Origin: Sphingomonadales bacterium
GTDB lineage: Bacteria > Pseudomonadota > Alphaproteobacteria > Sphingomonadales > Sphingomonadaceae
Assembly: GCA_018067055.1 (NCBI GenBank)
Contig: JAGPVK010000377.1
Location: 1-13,952 of the forward strand
DNA length: 13,952 bases
Direction of reading: 5' to 3'
Shown here: one piece after another, positions 1 through 6,546 of the stretch
Numbering within the stretch: the stretch's first letter is position 1
Layout of the letters: every line of letters begins with the position of its first letter
Notes under the pieces: generated by a model
Database searches by the model: none
What the model was told of the DNA's origin: nothing
What the model saw: the letters and a program-made list of their open reading frames with translations, nothing else
Made by a program: the position numbers and the translations under genes

Positions 1-1003
1 CGTCAGGAATGCCCAGCTTCTGCTGGCAATAGAGCACCTGCACAGCGAAAGCTTCGTTGAGCTCCCACAGGCCGATATCGTCCATCTTAAGGTCGAAACG
101 CTCGAGCAATTTGGGGATTGCGAAGACCGGACCAATGCCCATTTCGTCTGGCTTGGTGCCAGCAACAGCCATGCCGACATAGCGACCCAGCGGATTGAGC
201 CCGGCTTTCTCTGCCGCCTTTGCTTCCATGATTACACTAGCAGCACTACCATCGGACAGCTGCGAGGCATTGCCTGCAGTAACGATATTGTCTGGTCCGA
301 GAACCGGCTTGAGCGACTGCAGGCCTTCAAGGGTGGTCGAAGGGCGGTTGCCTTCATCCTTGTTGATCGTGACCTCGACATGGGAAATTTCTTTGGTTTC
401 CTTGTCCTGCACGCCCATGGTTGTGGTTACTTCGACAATTTCAGCGTCAAAATAGCCAGCTTCCTGAGCGGCTGCCGTGCGCATCTGCGACTGCAGGGCA
501 TATTCATCACAGGCTTCGCGGCTGATCCCGTAGCGCTTGGCGACCACTTCGGCCGTCTGCAGCATCGGCATGTAAATATCGTCATGCATCTTCATCAGTT
601 CGCGATCCGGCTGCACCCGCATTTCCGCTGTCTGCACGGTCGAGATCGAGTCCTGCCCGCCGCCGACAACCACATCCATCATGTCGAGCGTGACTTGCTT
701 GGAAGCCGTCGCAATTGCCATCAGGCCCGACGAGCATTGCCGGTCGATGGTCATGCCGGGCACTTCAATCGGAAATCCTGCCCGCAGCGCAACCTGACGA
801 GCGAGATTGCCGCCCTGTGATCCCTGCTGCAGCGCGCTGCCCCAAACGACATCGTCAATCGTGCCGGGATCGATGCCGGCCCGTTCTACGGCAGCCTTTG
901 CTGAATAATGACCGAGCGTCGCGCCGGTTGTGGTATTGAAGGCACCCTTATAGGCTCGGCCAATCGGTGTACGAGCGGTGGAAACGATGACTGCATCACG
1001 CAT
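1..1003 (-). CDS. Acetyl-CoA C-acyltransferase (thiolase), C-terminus cut by window edge
   Basis: Thiolase-superfamily enzyme, which cleaves or condenses acyl-CoA thioesters (beta-oxidation, or acetoacetyl-CoA formation). The ATG at 1003-1001 begins [15 protein letters not shown], the usual thiolase N-terminus, and is preceded by AAGGA about nine bases upstream. 334 codons are visible of a family that is normally about 390 residues. The nucleophilic cysteine is C90 in DRQCSSG, and the active-site NEAFA motif is at residues 316-320. The segment with the general-base His (GHP) and the second Cys (CxG) would lie beyond base 1 and cannot be checked. The frame is open to the window edge. Whether it is a degradative (FadA-like) or biosynthetic thiolase cannot be decided, because no fadB-type partner is in view. 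The upstream neighbour mscS lies 110 bases away on the same strand, and a possible promoter sits in between. Confidence 0.93.
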   Translation of the reverse strand, partial: MRDAVIVSTARTPIGRAYKGAFNTTTGATLGHYSAKAAVERAGIDPGTIDDVVWGSALQQGSQGGNLARQVALRAGFPIEVPGMTIDRQCSSGLMAIATASKQVTLDMMDVVVGGGQDSISTVQTAEMRVQPDRELMKMHDDIYMPMLQTAEVVAKRYGISREACDEYALQSQMRTAAAQEAGYFDAEIVEVTTTMGVQDKETKEISHVEVTINKDEGNRPSTTLEGLQSLKPVLGPDNIVTAGNASQLSDGSAASVIMEAKAAEKAGLNPLGRYVGMAVAGTKPDEMGIGPVFAIPKLLERFDLKMDDIGLWELNEAFAVQVLYCQQKLGIPD

Positions 1004-1047
1004 GATGAAATTCCTTTATGATTGATTTCAGAGTCGAATTTTGGCGC

Positions 1048-1077
1048 TATTGTCCCCGTTAATCGGGCAATTAACAA
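1048..1077 (-). promoter_or_regulatory. Possible promoter of the thiolase gene
   Basis: On the minus strand TTGTTA (1077-1072) and ACAATA (1053-1048) stand 18 bases apart, a fair match to a sigma-70-type -35/-10 pair. This would start transcription near 1041 and give a leader of about 38 bases before the ATG at 1003. A perfect inverted repeat, GTTAAT-N6-ATTAAC (1058-1075), overlaps the -35 and spacer, where a repressor could bind. This is by-eye matching only. Confidence 0.35.
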
Positions 1078-1086
1078 GGCATTTTT

Positions 1087-1104
1087 TAAAGGCGGCGATG
1101 CCGC
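1087..1104 (-). terminator. Weak terminator-like hairpin after mscS
   Basis: On the minus strand GCGGC-ATC-GCCGC is followed by CTTT, immediately downstream of the mscS stop codon. The stem is only five GC pairs and the T run is short, so this is a weak candidate. Confidence 0.3.
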
Positions 1105-1113
1105 TACGGAACG

Positions 1114-2280
1114 CTAGTCCTTGCCCGCGAGCACAGCAAAACCACCTTCGGGATAGGGCATGATCATCTCGCCGTCGGGAGCGGAGGTGAAGGTGGTCTG
1201 TGTGGGATACGCAAATTCCAGACCTTCTTCATTGAACGCCTGTAGAATCGCCAGCCCGATTATATGGCGTCCTTGATAAACCACATCATATTCACTGCTC
1301 ATAATGTCAAAATCCAGTTCGAAGTTGATCGAACTGTCACCAAAGCCGACAAATCCGCAACGCACGAACACGGCATCATTGTCTTCGACAATCTTTTTGA
1401 GCAGGCTCGGTATCCGGCGCGCATCATCAGGCTTTGTCTGATAGATGACACCGATGCCAAAGCGCGTCCGCCGCCTAGCCAGGCGAGTCATGTTGACGAT
1501 TTCCTTGTCCAGCAAATTGGTATTGGAAATAATGATTTCTTCGCCGGTAATAGCGCGCAAGCGAGTGCTTTTCAGACCGATTTTCTCGATCGTTCCGACC
1601 GTGGTGTCGTAGCTGATCGTTTCCCCCCGGCGGAACGGCTTGTCGAAAATGATCGAAAGTGCCGCAAACAGATCGGAAAAAATGCCCTGAGCGGCGAGAC
1701 CAATGGCGATGCCGCCGACACCCAGGCCAGCAATCAAACCGGTTACATTCACGCCCAGATTGTCCAGAATCATGATCGCAGCGATCGCGAAGAGCACGAA
1801 GGTGACCAGCAAGCGAATCAGGGTCATCGCATTTTCCAGCGTTTCATGCTGATCGGGATCCTGCGAAGTCCGACGAACAATCAGACCGAGAATGACTTCC
1901 CGAAGCCAGATGGCAACCTGGATCACCACTGATATCGTGAACAATACATGCACCACCCGGTCGAAACTGGATGGCGCGCTGGCAAAGTTCACGACCAGTT
2001 CGGCCGACACCATCAGCATGAAAAACTTGCTGGTGCGCGCGATCGCCGTGCCGATGATCGTGCGATAACCGGTCAGCCCGCTATTGTTGCGAACATAGCG
2101 CGCGCCAAGCCGCTTGATCGCACCGAGCAGAAAAAATATTGCGGTACCGATGACGACCGCGAAAATAAGTTCCACATAATGGTCGGTCAGCCATCGAGAG
2201 CCGTCCACGGTTACGCGTTGGATGGAGCTACCGATATCCGGCATGGTCGGCACAAGGGGGGCATCTGTTGTTTTTGTCAT
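1114..2280 (-). CDS. MscS-family small-conductance mechanosensitive channel
   Basis: Inner-membrane channel predicted to open under membrane tension and release solutes during hypo-osmotic shock. From the ATG at 2280 it has 388 residues. Hydrophobic segments lie at about 35-55, 84-103, 111-135 and 155-175. They are followed by the glycine/alanine-rich pore helix GLIAGLGVGGIAIGLAAQ (181-198), the hallmark of MscS TM3. The beta domain (about 211-275, with DKPFRRGETI) and the cytoplasmic alpha/beta domain (about 276-370) follow. The ATG at 2280 is preferred over a TTG 12 codons upstream because GGAGGG sits just before it and the extra residues look non-conserved. The gene lies 66 bases downstream of tlyA on the same strand and may share its transcript. 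The extra N-terminal helices make it larger than E. coli MscS (about 286 residues), as in many MscS paralogues. Confidence 0.9.
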   Translation of the reverse strand: MTKTTDAPLVPTMPDIGSSIQRVTVDGSRWLTDHYVELIFAVVIGTAIFFLLGAIKRLGARYVRNNSGLTGYRTIIGTAIARTSKFFMLMVSAELVVNFASAPSSFDRVVHVLFTISVVIQVAIWLREVILGLIVRRTSQDPDQHETLENAMTLIRLLVTFVLFAIAAIMILDNLGVNVTGLIAGLGVGGIAIGLAAQGIFSDLFAALSIIFDKPFRRGETISYDTTVGTIEKIGLKSTRLRAITGEEIIISNTNLLDKEIVNMTRLARRRTRFGIGVIYQTKPDDARRIPSLLKKIVEDNDAVFVRCGFVGFGDSSINFELDFDIMSSEYDVVYQGRHIIGLAILQAFNEEGLEFAYPTQTTFTSAPDGEMIMPYPEGGFAVLAGKD

Positions 2281-2346
2281 AGCCCTCCAGCTAGGGAGAA
2301 GAACCGGAAATAACAACCCGTCGGATCTGCCACATTACCGTCCACG

Positions 2347-3111
2347 CTAGGGATTTCCGGATTTCTGCGCCCCGATCAGAAACTCCACATTGCCCTTCGG
2401 CCCGGTGATTGGACTTTCGGTCATTCCCATTATGTCCCAGCCGGATGCAATCAGCCAATCTCGCACCTTTTCGCAGGCCGCCTGGCGAACCGCTTCATCC
2501 CGCACAACACCCCCCTTGCCGACTTCGCTACGCTCAGCCTCAAATTGCGGCTTTACCAGCGCGACCAGCAGGGCCCTGTCTTTCGCGAAATTAAGCGGCC
2601 GTTCCAGAACTTTGACCAGTGAAATGAAGCTGGCATCGCAGACGATTATGTCGATTTTTTCGGGTATATGCTGCTCGGTGAGAATCCTGGCGCTGGTTTG
2701 CTCATGCACTACCACCCGCTGGTCCTGCCGCAGTTTCCACGCAAGCTGGTTGGTGCCGCTATCCACGGCATAGACTTTTTCCGCGCCACCGGTCAGCAAC
2801 ACATCGGTAAAACCGCCGGTACTGCTGCCGACATCCATCGCGATCATGCCGCTTACATCTATATCAAAATGTCGCAGGGCATGCTCGAGCTTGATACCAC
2901 CGCGAGACACCCAGGGATGGTCTTTCCCCTTGAGTTCTATCACCGCATCGCTCGCTATCTTGTGACCCGGCTTGTCGATTTTCTTGCCGGCTACGGTCAC
3001 CAGACCCGCCATGATATAGGCTTGCGCCTTGGCGCGGCTCTCGGCGAGGCCGCGATCCGCCAGTATCTGGTCAACGCGTTGCTTAGCGACTTTGGGATCG
3101 GACCGGGACAT
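2347..3111 (-). CDS. tlyA: TlyA-type rRNA (cytidine-2'-O)-methyltransferase
   Basis: Methylates ribose 2'-OH groups of rRNA using S-adenosylmethionine; in characterised TlyA proteins the targets are 23S C1920 and, in some, 16S C1409. The 254 residues show an N-terminal S4 RNA-binding domain (about 11-65, RVDQILADRGLAESRAKAQ) and an FtsJ-like Rossmann domain with the SAM loop DVGSSTGGFTD (93-103). Residues in the places expected for the catalytic K-D-K-E set are K73 in RGGIKLE, D159 in VCDASF, K187 in LVKPQFEAE and E243 in NVEFLI. The ATG at 3111 has no good Shine-Dalgarno sequence, but the S4 domain begins right after it. A lipoprotein gene diverges 50 bases away, so the two share a short promoter region. 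TlyA is often annotated as hemolysin, which is misleading. The 16S/23S specificity (TlyA I or II) is not decidable here. Confidence 0.93.
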   Translation of the reverse strand: MSRSDPKVAKQRVDQILADRGLAESRAKAQAYIMAGLVTVAGKKIDKPGHKIASDAVIELKGKDHPWVSRGGIKLEHALRHFDIDVSGMIAMDVGSSTGGFTDVLLTGGAEKVYAVDSGTNQLAWKLRQDQRVVVHEQTSARILTEQHIPEKIDIIVCDASFISLVKVLERPLNFAKDRALLVALVKPQFEAERSEVGKGGVVRDEAVRQAACEKVRDWLIASGWDIMGMTESPITGPKGNVEFLIGAQKSGNP

Positions 3112-3161
3112 TGGAAATCAGGACTAGCCTAGCGCTGCGCTTTTGGCCATATTCCTTTGCA

Positions 3162-3701
3162 ATGAGAATCACTTATACCCCCCTGTTCGTTTCCTTGGCC
3201 TTGCTCGCACTGTCAGCATGTTCAACCGCGCCACCAGAACCGGCCCCGGCACCGCAACCGGCGAAACCCATCGCAACGCCCGCACCGGCACCGATGCAGC
3301 CGAAGGGGGAATGGATTGACTGGCCGATCACTCCCGGCGCCTGGGCCTATCGAAAGGATGGTCGCGGCTCACTGGCACTATTCGGCGAGGCCGACCGAGA
3401 CGCAATTTTCATCATCCGCTGCGATCATTCGCGTCGGCAATTATTTCTGTCCCGGGCCGGTTCGGTTGGCCAAAATGCTAAGATGGTTTTGCGGGCCAGC
3501 GCGGGCATGGCATCCTACCCGGCTGTCAATAGTGGTGGAACACCGGCATATACGGCTATTTCGGTATCGCCCGGCGATATCATGATGGACCGCATTGCCT
3601 ATAGCCGCGGCCGCTTTGCAGTCGAAACCAGCGGATTGGAATCTTTAGCCATTCCTGCCTGGCCGGAATTCAGTCGTGTGGTGGAAGATTGCCGAAACTG
3701 A
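3162..3701 (+). CDS. Proline-rich lipoprotein of unknown function
   Basis: A 179-residue predicted lipoprotein. The signal peptide MRITYTPLFVSLALLALSAC ends in the lipobox LSAC, so C20 would be lipidated. A linker very rich in Pro and Ala (about 23-47) follows, a common tether between the outer membrane and a periplasmic domain. The globular part (about 50-179) starts at EWIDWPITPG, has Trp/Gly-rich strand-like segments and two cysteines (RCDHS and near the C-terminus, EDCRN) that could form a disulfide. I do not recognise a named family. The ATG at 3162 is chosen because it starts the signal peptide directly; the 17 codons upstream in frame add nothing signal-like. It is divergent from tlyA and ends about 120 bases before the small gene at 3819. 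Confidence 0.8.
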   Translation: MRITYTPLFVSLALLALSACSTAPPEPAPAPQPAKPIATPAPAPMQPKGEWIDWPITPGAWAYRKDGRGSLALFGEADRDAIFIIRCDHSRRQLFLSRAGSVGQNAKMVLRASAGMASYPAVNSGGTPAYTAISVSPGDIMMDRIAYSRGRFAVETSGLESLAIPAWPEFSRVVEDCRN

Positions 3702-3775
3702 TCCGCTCGTCATCAGGCCGGAACGCGCAATTGTGACAGCAAAATAAAAAAATTCAAGACTTGTTCGCGAGTCGA

Positions 3776-3788
3776 ATTTGATTCAAAT
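3776..3788. repeat. Perfect 13-base palindrome ATTTGA-T-TCAAAT
   Basis: Six-base arms around a single central base, 31 bases upstream of the first possible start codon of the small gene at 3819. Placed where a promoter or operator would be expected. No consensus -35/-10 pair is clear around it. The region is AT-rich, so chance is possible. Confidence 0.5.
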
Positions 3789-3818
3789 CTAGATCGTCGA
3801 ACAGCGGAGAAGATTTCA

Positions 3819-3923
3819 ATGCAACAGTTCGTATTACATTCACAAGCGAAAGGAGGTGGTCCGATGTCTCATGGTTCAGCACAGGGGTCGGAAAAATCCG
3901 TTCGGGGGGCATCTCTGATTTAG
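3819..3923 (+). CDS. Very small protein or leader peptide with an exceptional ribosome-binding site (19 or 34 codons)
   Basis: Reading frame too short for usual gene finders. The stronger start is the ATG at 3864, giving the 19-residue peptide MSHGSAQGSEKSVRGASLI, stop TAG at 3921-3923. It is preceded by AAAGGAGGTGGTCC (3849-3862), which can pair over 14 bases with the 3' end of 16S rRNA with a single G-U wobble. An in-frame ATG at 3819, with GGAG nine bases upstream, would give a 34-residue version in which the SD bases are read as KGGGP. The peptide is hydrophilic with no signal or membrane segment, and I do not recognise it. No same-strand gene follows. A hairpin and a strong intrinsic terminator close the unit at about 4007, so it stands alone as a small mRNA or dual-function RNA. 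Translation itself is an inference from the SD sequence. Confidence 0.55.
   Translation: MQQFVLHSQAKGGGPMSHGSAQGSEKSVRGASLI
3849..3862 (+). promoter_or_regulatory. Extended Shine-Dalgarno sequence (14 bases)
   Basis: AAAGGAGGTGGTCC matches the full complement of the 16S rRNA 3' tail (AAAGGAGGTGATCC) except for one base that still allows a G-U pair. The core AGGAGG ends seven bases before the ATG at 3864. No other SD in this window comes close in length. It favours 3864 as a true start. Confidence 0.75.
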
Positions 3924-3939
3924 ATATCAGGCTACCCGG

Positions 3940-3960
3940 CAGCGGCACTTCCTACCGCTG
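3940..3960 (+). ncRNA. Hairpin with an anti-Shine-Dalgarno loop in the 3' part of the small transcript
   Basis: CAGCGG (3940-3945) pairs perfectly with CCGCTG (3955-3960) around the nine-base loop CACTTCCTA. Eight of the loop bases, CACTTCCT (3946-3953), can pair with AGGAGGTG (3851-3858), the SD of the same transcript, with one G-U pair. A further weak stem, CTGAT/ATCAG (3915-3919/3926-3930), straddles the stop codon. The loop could hide the SD in cis as a long-range kissing interaction, or bind SD sequences of other mRNAs in trans, as C/U-rich loops of some alphaproteobacterial sRNAs do. Function is inferred from complementarity only. Confidence 0.5.
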
Positions 3961-3970
3961 ACCCATGTTC

Positions 3971-4007
3971 AGAGGCTGTTGATCCTGCGGGATCGGCAGC
4001 CTCTTTT
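3971..4007 (+). terminator. Strong intrinsic terminator of the small gene
   Basis: A 15-base-pair stem (3971-3985 with 3990-4004, including two G-U pairs), tetraloop TGCG, then a T run to 4007. The T run is on the plus strand only. Read on the minus strand the hairpin is followed by TGAACA, so it is not a good terminator for the DUF2721 gene, whose stop codon (4009-4007) abuts it. It is direct evidence for a plus-strand transcript ending here. Confidence 0.85.
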
Positions 4008-4486
4008 CATTTCTTCCAATCGGAATTTTCGAGATATTCTTCGCGGATCATGAAATCGCGAATACCGGTGCGCACTTCGCGTGAAAATTGGATGAGCGCC
4101 ACAGACAGCAAAATGACGGCGATGATGAAAGCGCTGGCAACAATTTGCGCCAATGCCGGATGACTGGTCAGCCCCATCACAAACAGCAATCCGATCAACA
4201 CACAAACAACAATGGAACTCACCACACTGAGGTAAATGGCGCTGTTCACATATTTGATGCGCAATTGCAGATCGCGGAGTTCATGGACGCATAATATATG
4301 CTCTTCTCCTTCAGTTTCGAGATAGCGATCCTGCATGATCCGGGCCCGGTCAATGATCCGCTCCAGTCGACCAGTAAAAATATTGAGCATCCCTCCCAGA
4401 GCGACCAGCAGAAATGCCGGAGCCATCGCCGTTTGCAGCACGGTGACGATATCTGTTTTTGCCAATTCCGGTAGCACAGAAATCAT
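4007..4486 (-). CDS. DUF2721 family membrane protein
   Basis: A 159-residue predicted inner-membrane protein of the DUF2721 family, recognised by the N-terminal helix TVLQTAMAPAFLLVALGG followed by LNIFTGRLERIIDRAR. Hydrophobic segments lie at about 15-36, 83-104 and 112-135. The stretch between the first two (about 38-80) is charged, probably helical and cytoplasmic or periplasmic. The biochemical function is unknown. The ATG at 4486 overlaps the stop codon of the upstream siroheme gene as ATGA and has AGGA eight bases upstream, so translational coupling is likely; a longer in-frame start at 4537 is less convincing. It is the last gene of the argH-lysA operon. No clear own terminator was found. 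Confidence 0.85.
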   Translation of the reverse strand: MISVLPELAKTDIVTVLQTAMAPAFLLVALGGMLNIFTGRLERIIDRARIMQDRYLETEGEEHILCVHELRDLQLRIKYVNSAIYLSVVSSIVVCVLIGLLFVMGLTSHPALAQIVASAFIIAVILLSVALIQFSREVRTGIRDFMIREEYLENSDWKK

Positions 4487-5259
4487 ATCTTCATCCTGAT
4501 TCTGACGGTCAGACCGTTCGCCGGATTCTCGTCCCATAACGCCAGGCCGAACCGTTCCGCATCGGCTCTGGCGCGATCCAGAATGCTTTCCGGCACATCA
4601 TCGCTGGCAAAAATCTGGTCGGCTCGTCCCAGCAACCGCGCTTGCCGCAAGGTCAGATCATCAGGGTCAGCGCTGGTCAGCATTATATCCTCAACCTCGG
4701 ACAGGTCCTCTGCGAAAGGCATCGATAGCCATGTTTCGAGATTGGCTTCCGAGCCTTCGGACAGCACATCGAGGGCGCCGCCAGGATCCAGTGCAGTGTC
4801 AATCGCCTTTCGGCGCTGGACACCATCTGGCCAAATCTGCTTGATCCGGTCCCGCGCAGCAGCAAGACCGCTGGCCAGGCCGCCGAGATTTCCAGGGACC
4901 AAACGCTCCAGTCTTTGGCGCAGGGATTTGGCAAGACCCGCCGAAGCCCCCCCGGTGCCAATCGCAATCAATACCGGGTCGCGGTCAATGATCGCCGGCG
5001 TGGTGTAATCACACAAGGCTGACCGGTCGACGGCGTTGACCAGCAGACCTCTCGCCTTGAGACGTTCTACCGCTGCCAGCGCATCGTCCTCATTCTCCAG
5101 CGCGACCACCGCAAGAGCGACATCCGCCGCCGCTTCATCATCGACAATGACGGCTCCTGCGCGTTCATATAACCGTCTTTTGGCGTCTGCCATTTCTCCT
5201 GTGCCGAGCAGAATGACCTTTCGTCCGGAAAGGTTCACAAAGATCGGCAGCTGGTTCAT
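4483..5259 (-). CDS. Siroheme synthase-like protein: precorrin-2 dehydrogenase/ferrochelatase domain with a broken methyltransferase remnant
   Basis: Resembles the N-terminal half of CysG (Met8p-like), which oxidises precorrin-2 with NAD and inserts iron to make siroheme for sulfite/nitrite reductase. Of 258 residues, 1-36 match the CysG start (LPIFVNLSGRKVILLGTGEMADAK), with GTGEMA in place of the usual GGGxVA. N75-A-V-D78 corresponds to CysG NVVD with catalytic Asp104. DYTTPAIIDRDPVLIAIGTGG (84-104) matches the dimer/active-site region, with Thr102 where CysG has Ser128. About 25 residues of the NAD domain between 36 and 70 are missing relative to CysG. Residues 189-239 resemble the first part of the SUMT methyltransferase domain, but its SAM loop GAGPGD reads TSADPD and the rest of the domain is absent. 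Overlaps lysA and the DUF2721 gene by four bases each. Confidence 0.85.
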   Translation of the reverse strand: MNQLPIFVNLSGRKVILLGTGEMADAKRRLYERAGAVIVDDEAAADVALAVVALENEDDALAAVERLKARGLLVNAVDRSALCDYTTPAIIDRDPVLIAIGTGGASAGLAKSLRQRLERLVPGNLGGLASGLAAARDRIKQIWPDGVQRRKAIDTALDPGGALDVLSEGSEANLETWLSMPFAEDLSEVEDIMLTSADPDDLTLRQARLLGRADQIFASDDVPESILDRARADAERFGLALWDENPANGLTVRIRMKI

Positions 5260-6515
5260 TTCAACCAGTCGGGCACATGTTCGGCAGCCATGATCGTCGC
5301 CGGCTCGATCCGTTCGGCGACCACCGCATAGCGATCACCATCGACCAATACTTCAGGCACCAGAGGTCGGCTGTTATAGGTGTTGGCCATGGTCGCGCCA
5401 TAGGCTCCGGCGGTGCGGAATATCCCCAGATCATCGGTCTGGACCCGGTCGACGACACGTTCCTTGGCAAATATGTCGCTGCTTTCGCAAATCGGACCGA
5501 CGATCGACGCAACCATTGTCTCGCCATTCGGTTCAACCGCTTCAAAATCATGCCATGCATCATAGATGGCCGGTCGCATCAGATCATTCATCGCCGCATC
5601 GACAATGACGAAATCGCTGTTCACGCCAGGCTTGATCCGGATAACCTTGGTGATCATGACGCCGCTATTGCCGGCGATGACCCGGCCGGGTTCGAACATC
5701 AGAGTGACATCCCAATTCTGCGTGACCCGAGCAACCATCGCACCATATTCAGCCGGACTTGGCGGATTGTCTTCCGGCTTGTAAGGCACACCGAGGCCAC
5801 CGCCGAGGTCGACATGGGTAATGACATGCCCCGCACCGCGCAACTGCTCGATCAGTTCACCCATTCTCGCATAGCATTTTTCAAGCGGATCAAGATTTTG
5901 CAACTGGCTGCCGATATGCACGGCAACCCCGCGCAGGTTGAGCCCGTCAAATTTGGCAAGCCTGGCATAAATCTCCGGTGCCACGTCGATCGCGACGCCA
6001 AACTTGTTTTCCTTCTTGCCGGTTGAAATTTTCGCGTGAGTGCCGGCATCGACATCGGGATTGACTCGCAGGGTTGCAGAGGCCTTTACCCCTCGGGCGG
6101 CTGCAATCTCCGCGAGCATTTCGCCTTCTTCTTCCGATTCCAGATTAAACTGGCCGATCCCTTTTTCGAGGCCGAGCGTCAATTCCTCGCGGCTCTTGCC
6201 AACGCCGGAAAACACAATGTCCTCCGCCTTCATCCCTGCTGCGAGAGCACGCTGCAATTCGCCACCGGAAACGACGTCCGCGCCATAGCCCTGATTGGCC
6301 AGTATCCGAAGAACCGCAAGATTGGGATTCGCTTTCACCGCGAACGCCAGATGGATTTTCCCGGCGTCCTTCAGGCCTTCGCGAAAGACCCGCGCATGCC
6401 GCTCGAGCGTCGCCCGCGAATAGACATAGACCGGAGTCCCGACTTCTTCCGCGATTTTTGACAACGGAATATTTTCCGCATGCAATATACCATTTTTAAG
6501 CTGGAAATGGTCCAA
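5256..6515 (-). CDS. lysA: Diaminopimelate decarboxylase
   Basis: Decarboxylates meso-diaminopimelate to L-lysine, the last step of lysine synthesis; PLP-dependent, fold type III. The 419 residues match the family length. The PLP lysine is K61 in FAVKAN. Other landmarks are HIGSQ (200-204), the phosphate-binding DLGGGLG (236-242), EPGR (275-278), the partner-subunit active-site Cys343 and Glu344 in CESSD, and AYGATMANTYNSRP near the C-terminus. The start is TTG at 6515: the encoded MDHFQLKNG aligns with the normal LysA N-terminus and there is no ATG nearby, but the SD is weak. It follows the LptM-like lipoprotein by 31 bases, and its stop overlaps the next gene's start as ATGA. Non-ATG initiation and a poor SD suggest modest translation or coupling to the upstream gene. 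Confidence 0.96.
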   Translation of the reverse strand: MDHFQLKNGILHAENIPLSKIAEEVGTPVYVYSRATLERHARVFREGLKDAGKIHLAFAVKANPNLAVLRILANQGYGADVVSGGELQRALAAGMKAEDIVFSGVGKSREELTLGLEKGIGQFNLESEEEGEMLAEIAAARGVKASATLRVNPDVDAGTHAKISTGKKENKFGVAIDVAPEIYARLAKFDGLNLRGVAVHIGSQLQNLDPLEKCYARMGELIEQLRGAGHVITHVDLGGGLGVPYKPEDNPPSPAEYGAMVARVTQNWDVTLMFEPGRVIAGNSGVMITKVIRIKPGVNSDFVIVDAAMNDLMRPAIYDAWHDFEAVEPNGETMVASIVGPICESSDIFAKERVVDRVQTDDLGIFRTAGAYGATMANTYNSRPLVPEVLVDGDRYAVVAERIEPATIMAAEHVPDWLK

Positions 6516-6546
6516 TATCTTATACTTTCAAACCGATGGGATAGAT

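Noticed and set aside
195..939. Several plus-strand frames of 74-146 codons at the left edge
   Set aside because: All lie antisense to the thiolase gene, whose active-site motifs are clear.
1264..1932. A 222-codon plus-strand frame
   Set aside because: Shadow antisense to the mscS gene, whose protein has clear family motifs; the shadow is low-complexity and has no family features.
3754..3948. A 64-codon minus-strand frame across the small gene region
   Set aside because: No SD, no recognisable protein, and it is antisense to the unit with the strong plus-strand SD and terminator.
5277..6026. A 249-codon plus-strand frame
   Set aside because: Antisense shadow of lysA, rich in His/Asp/Arg as typical for reversed codons.
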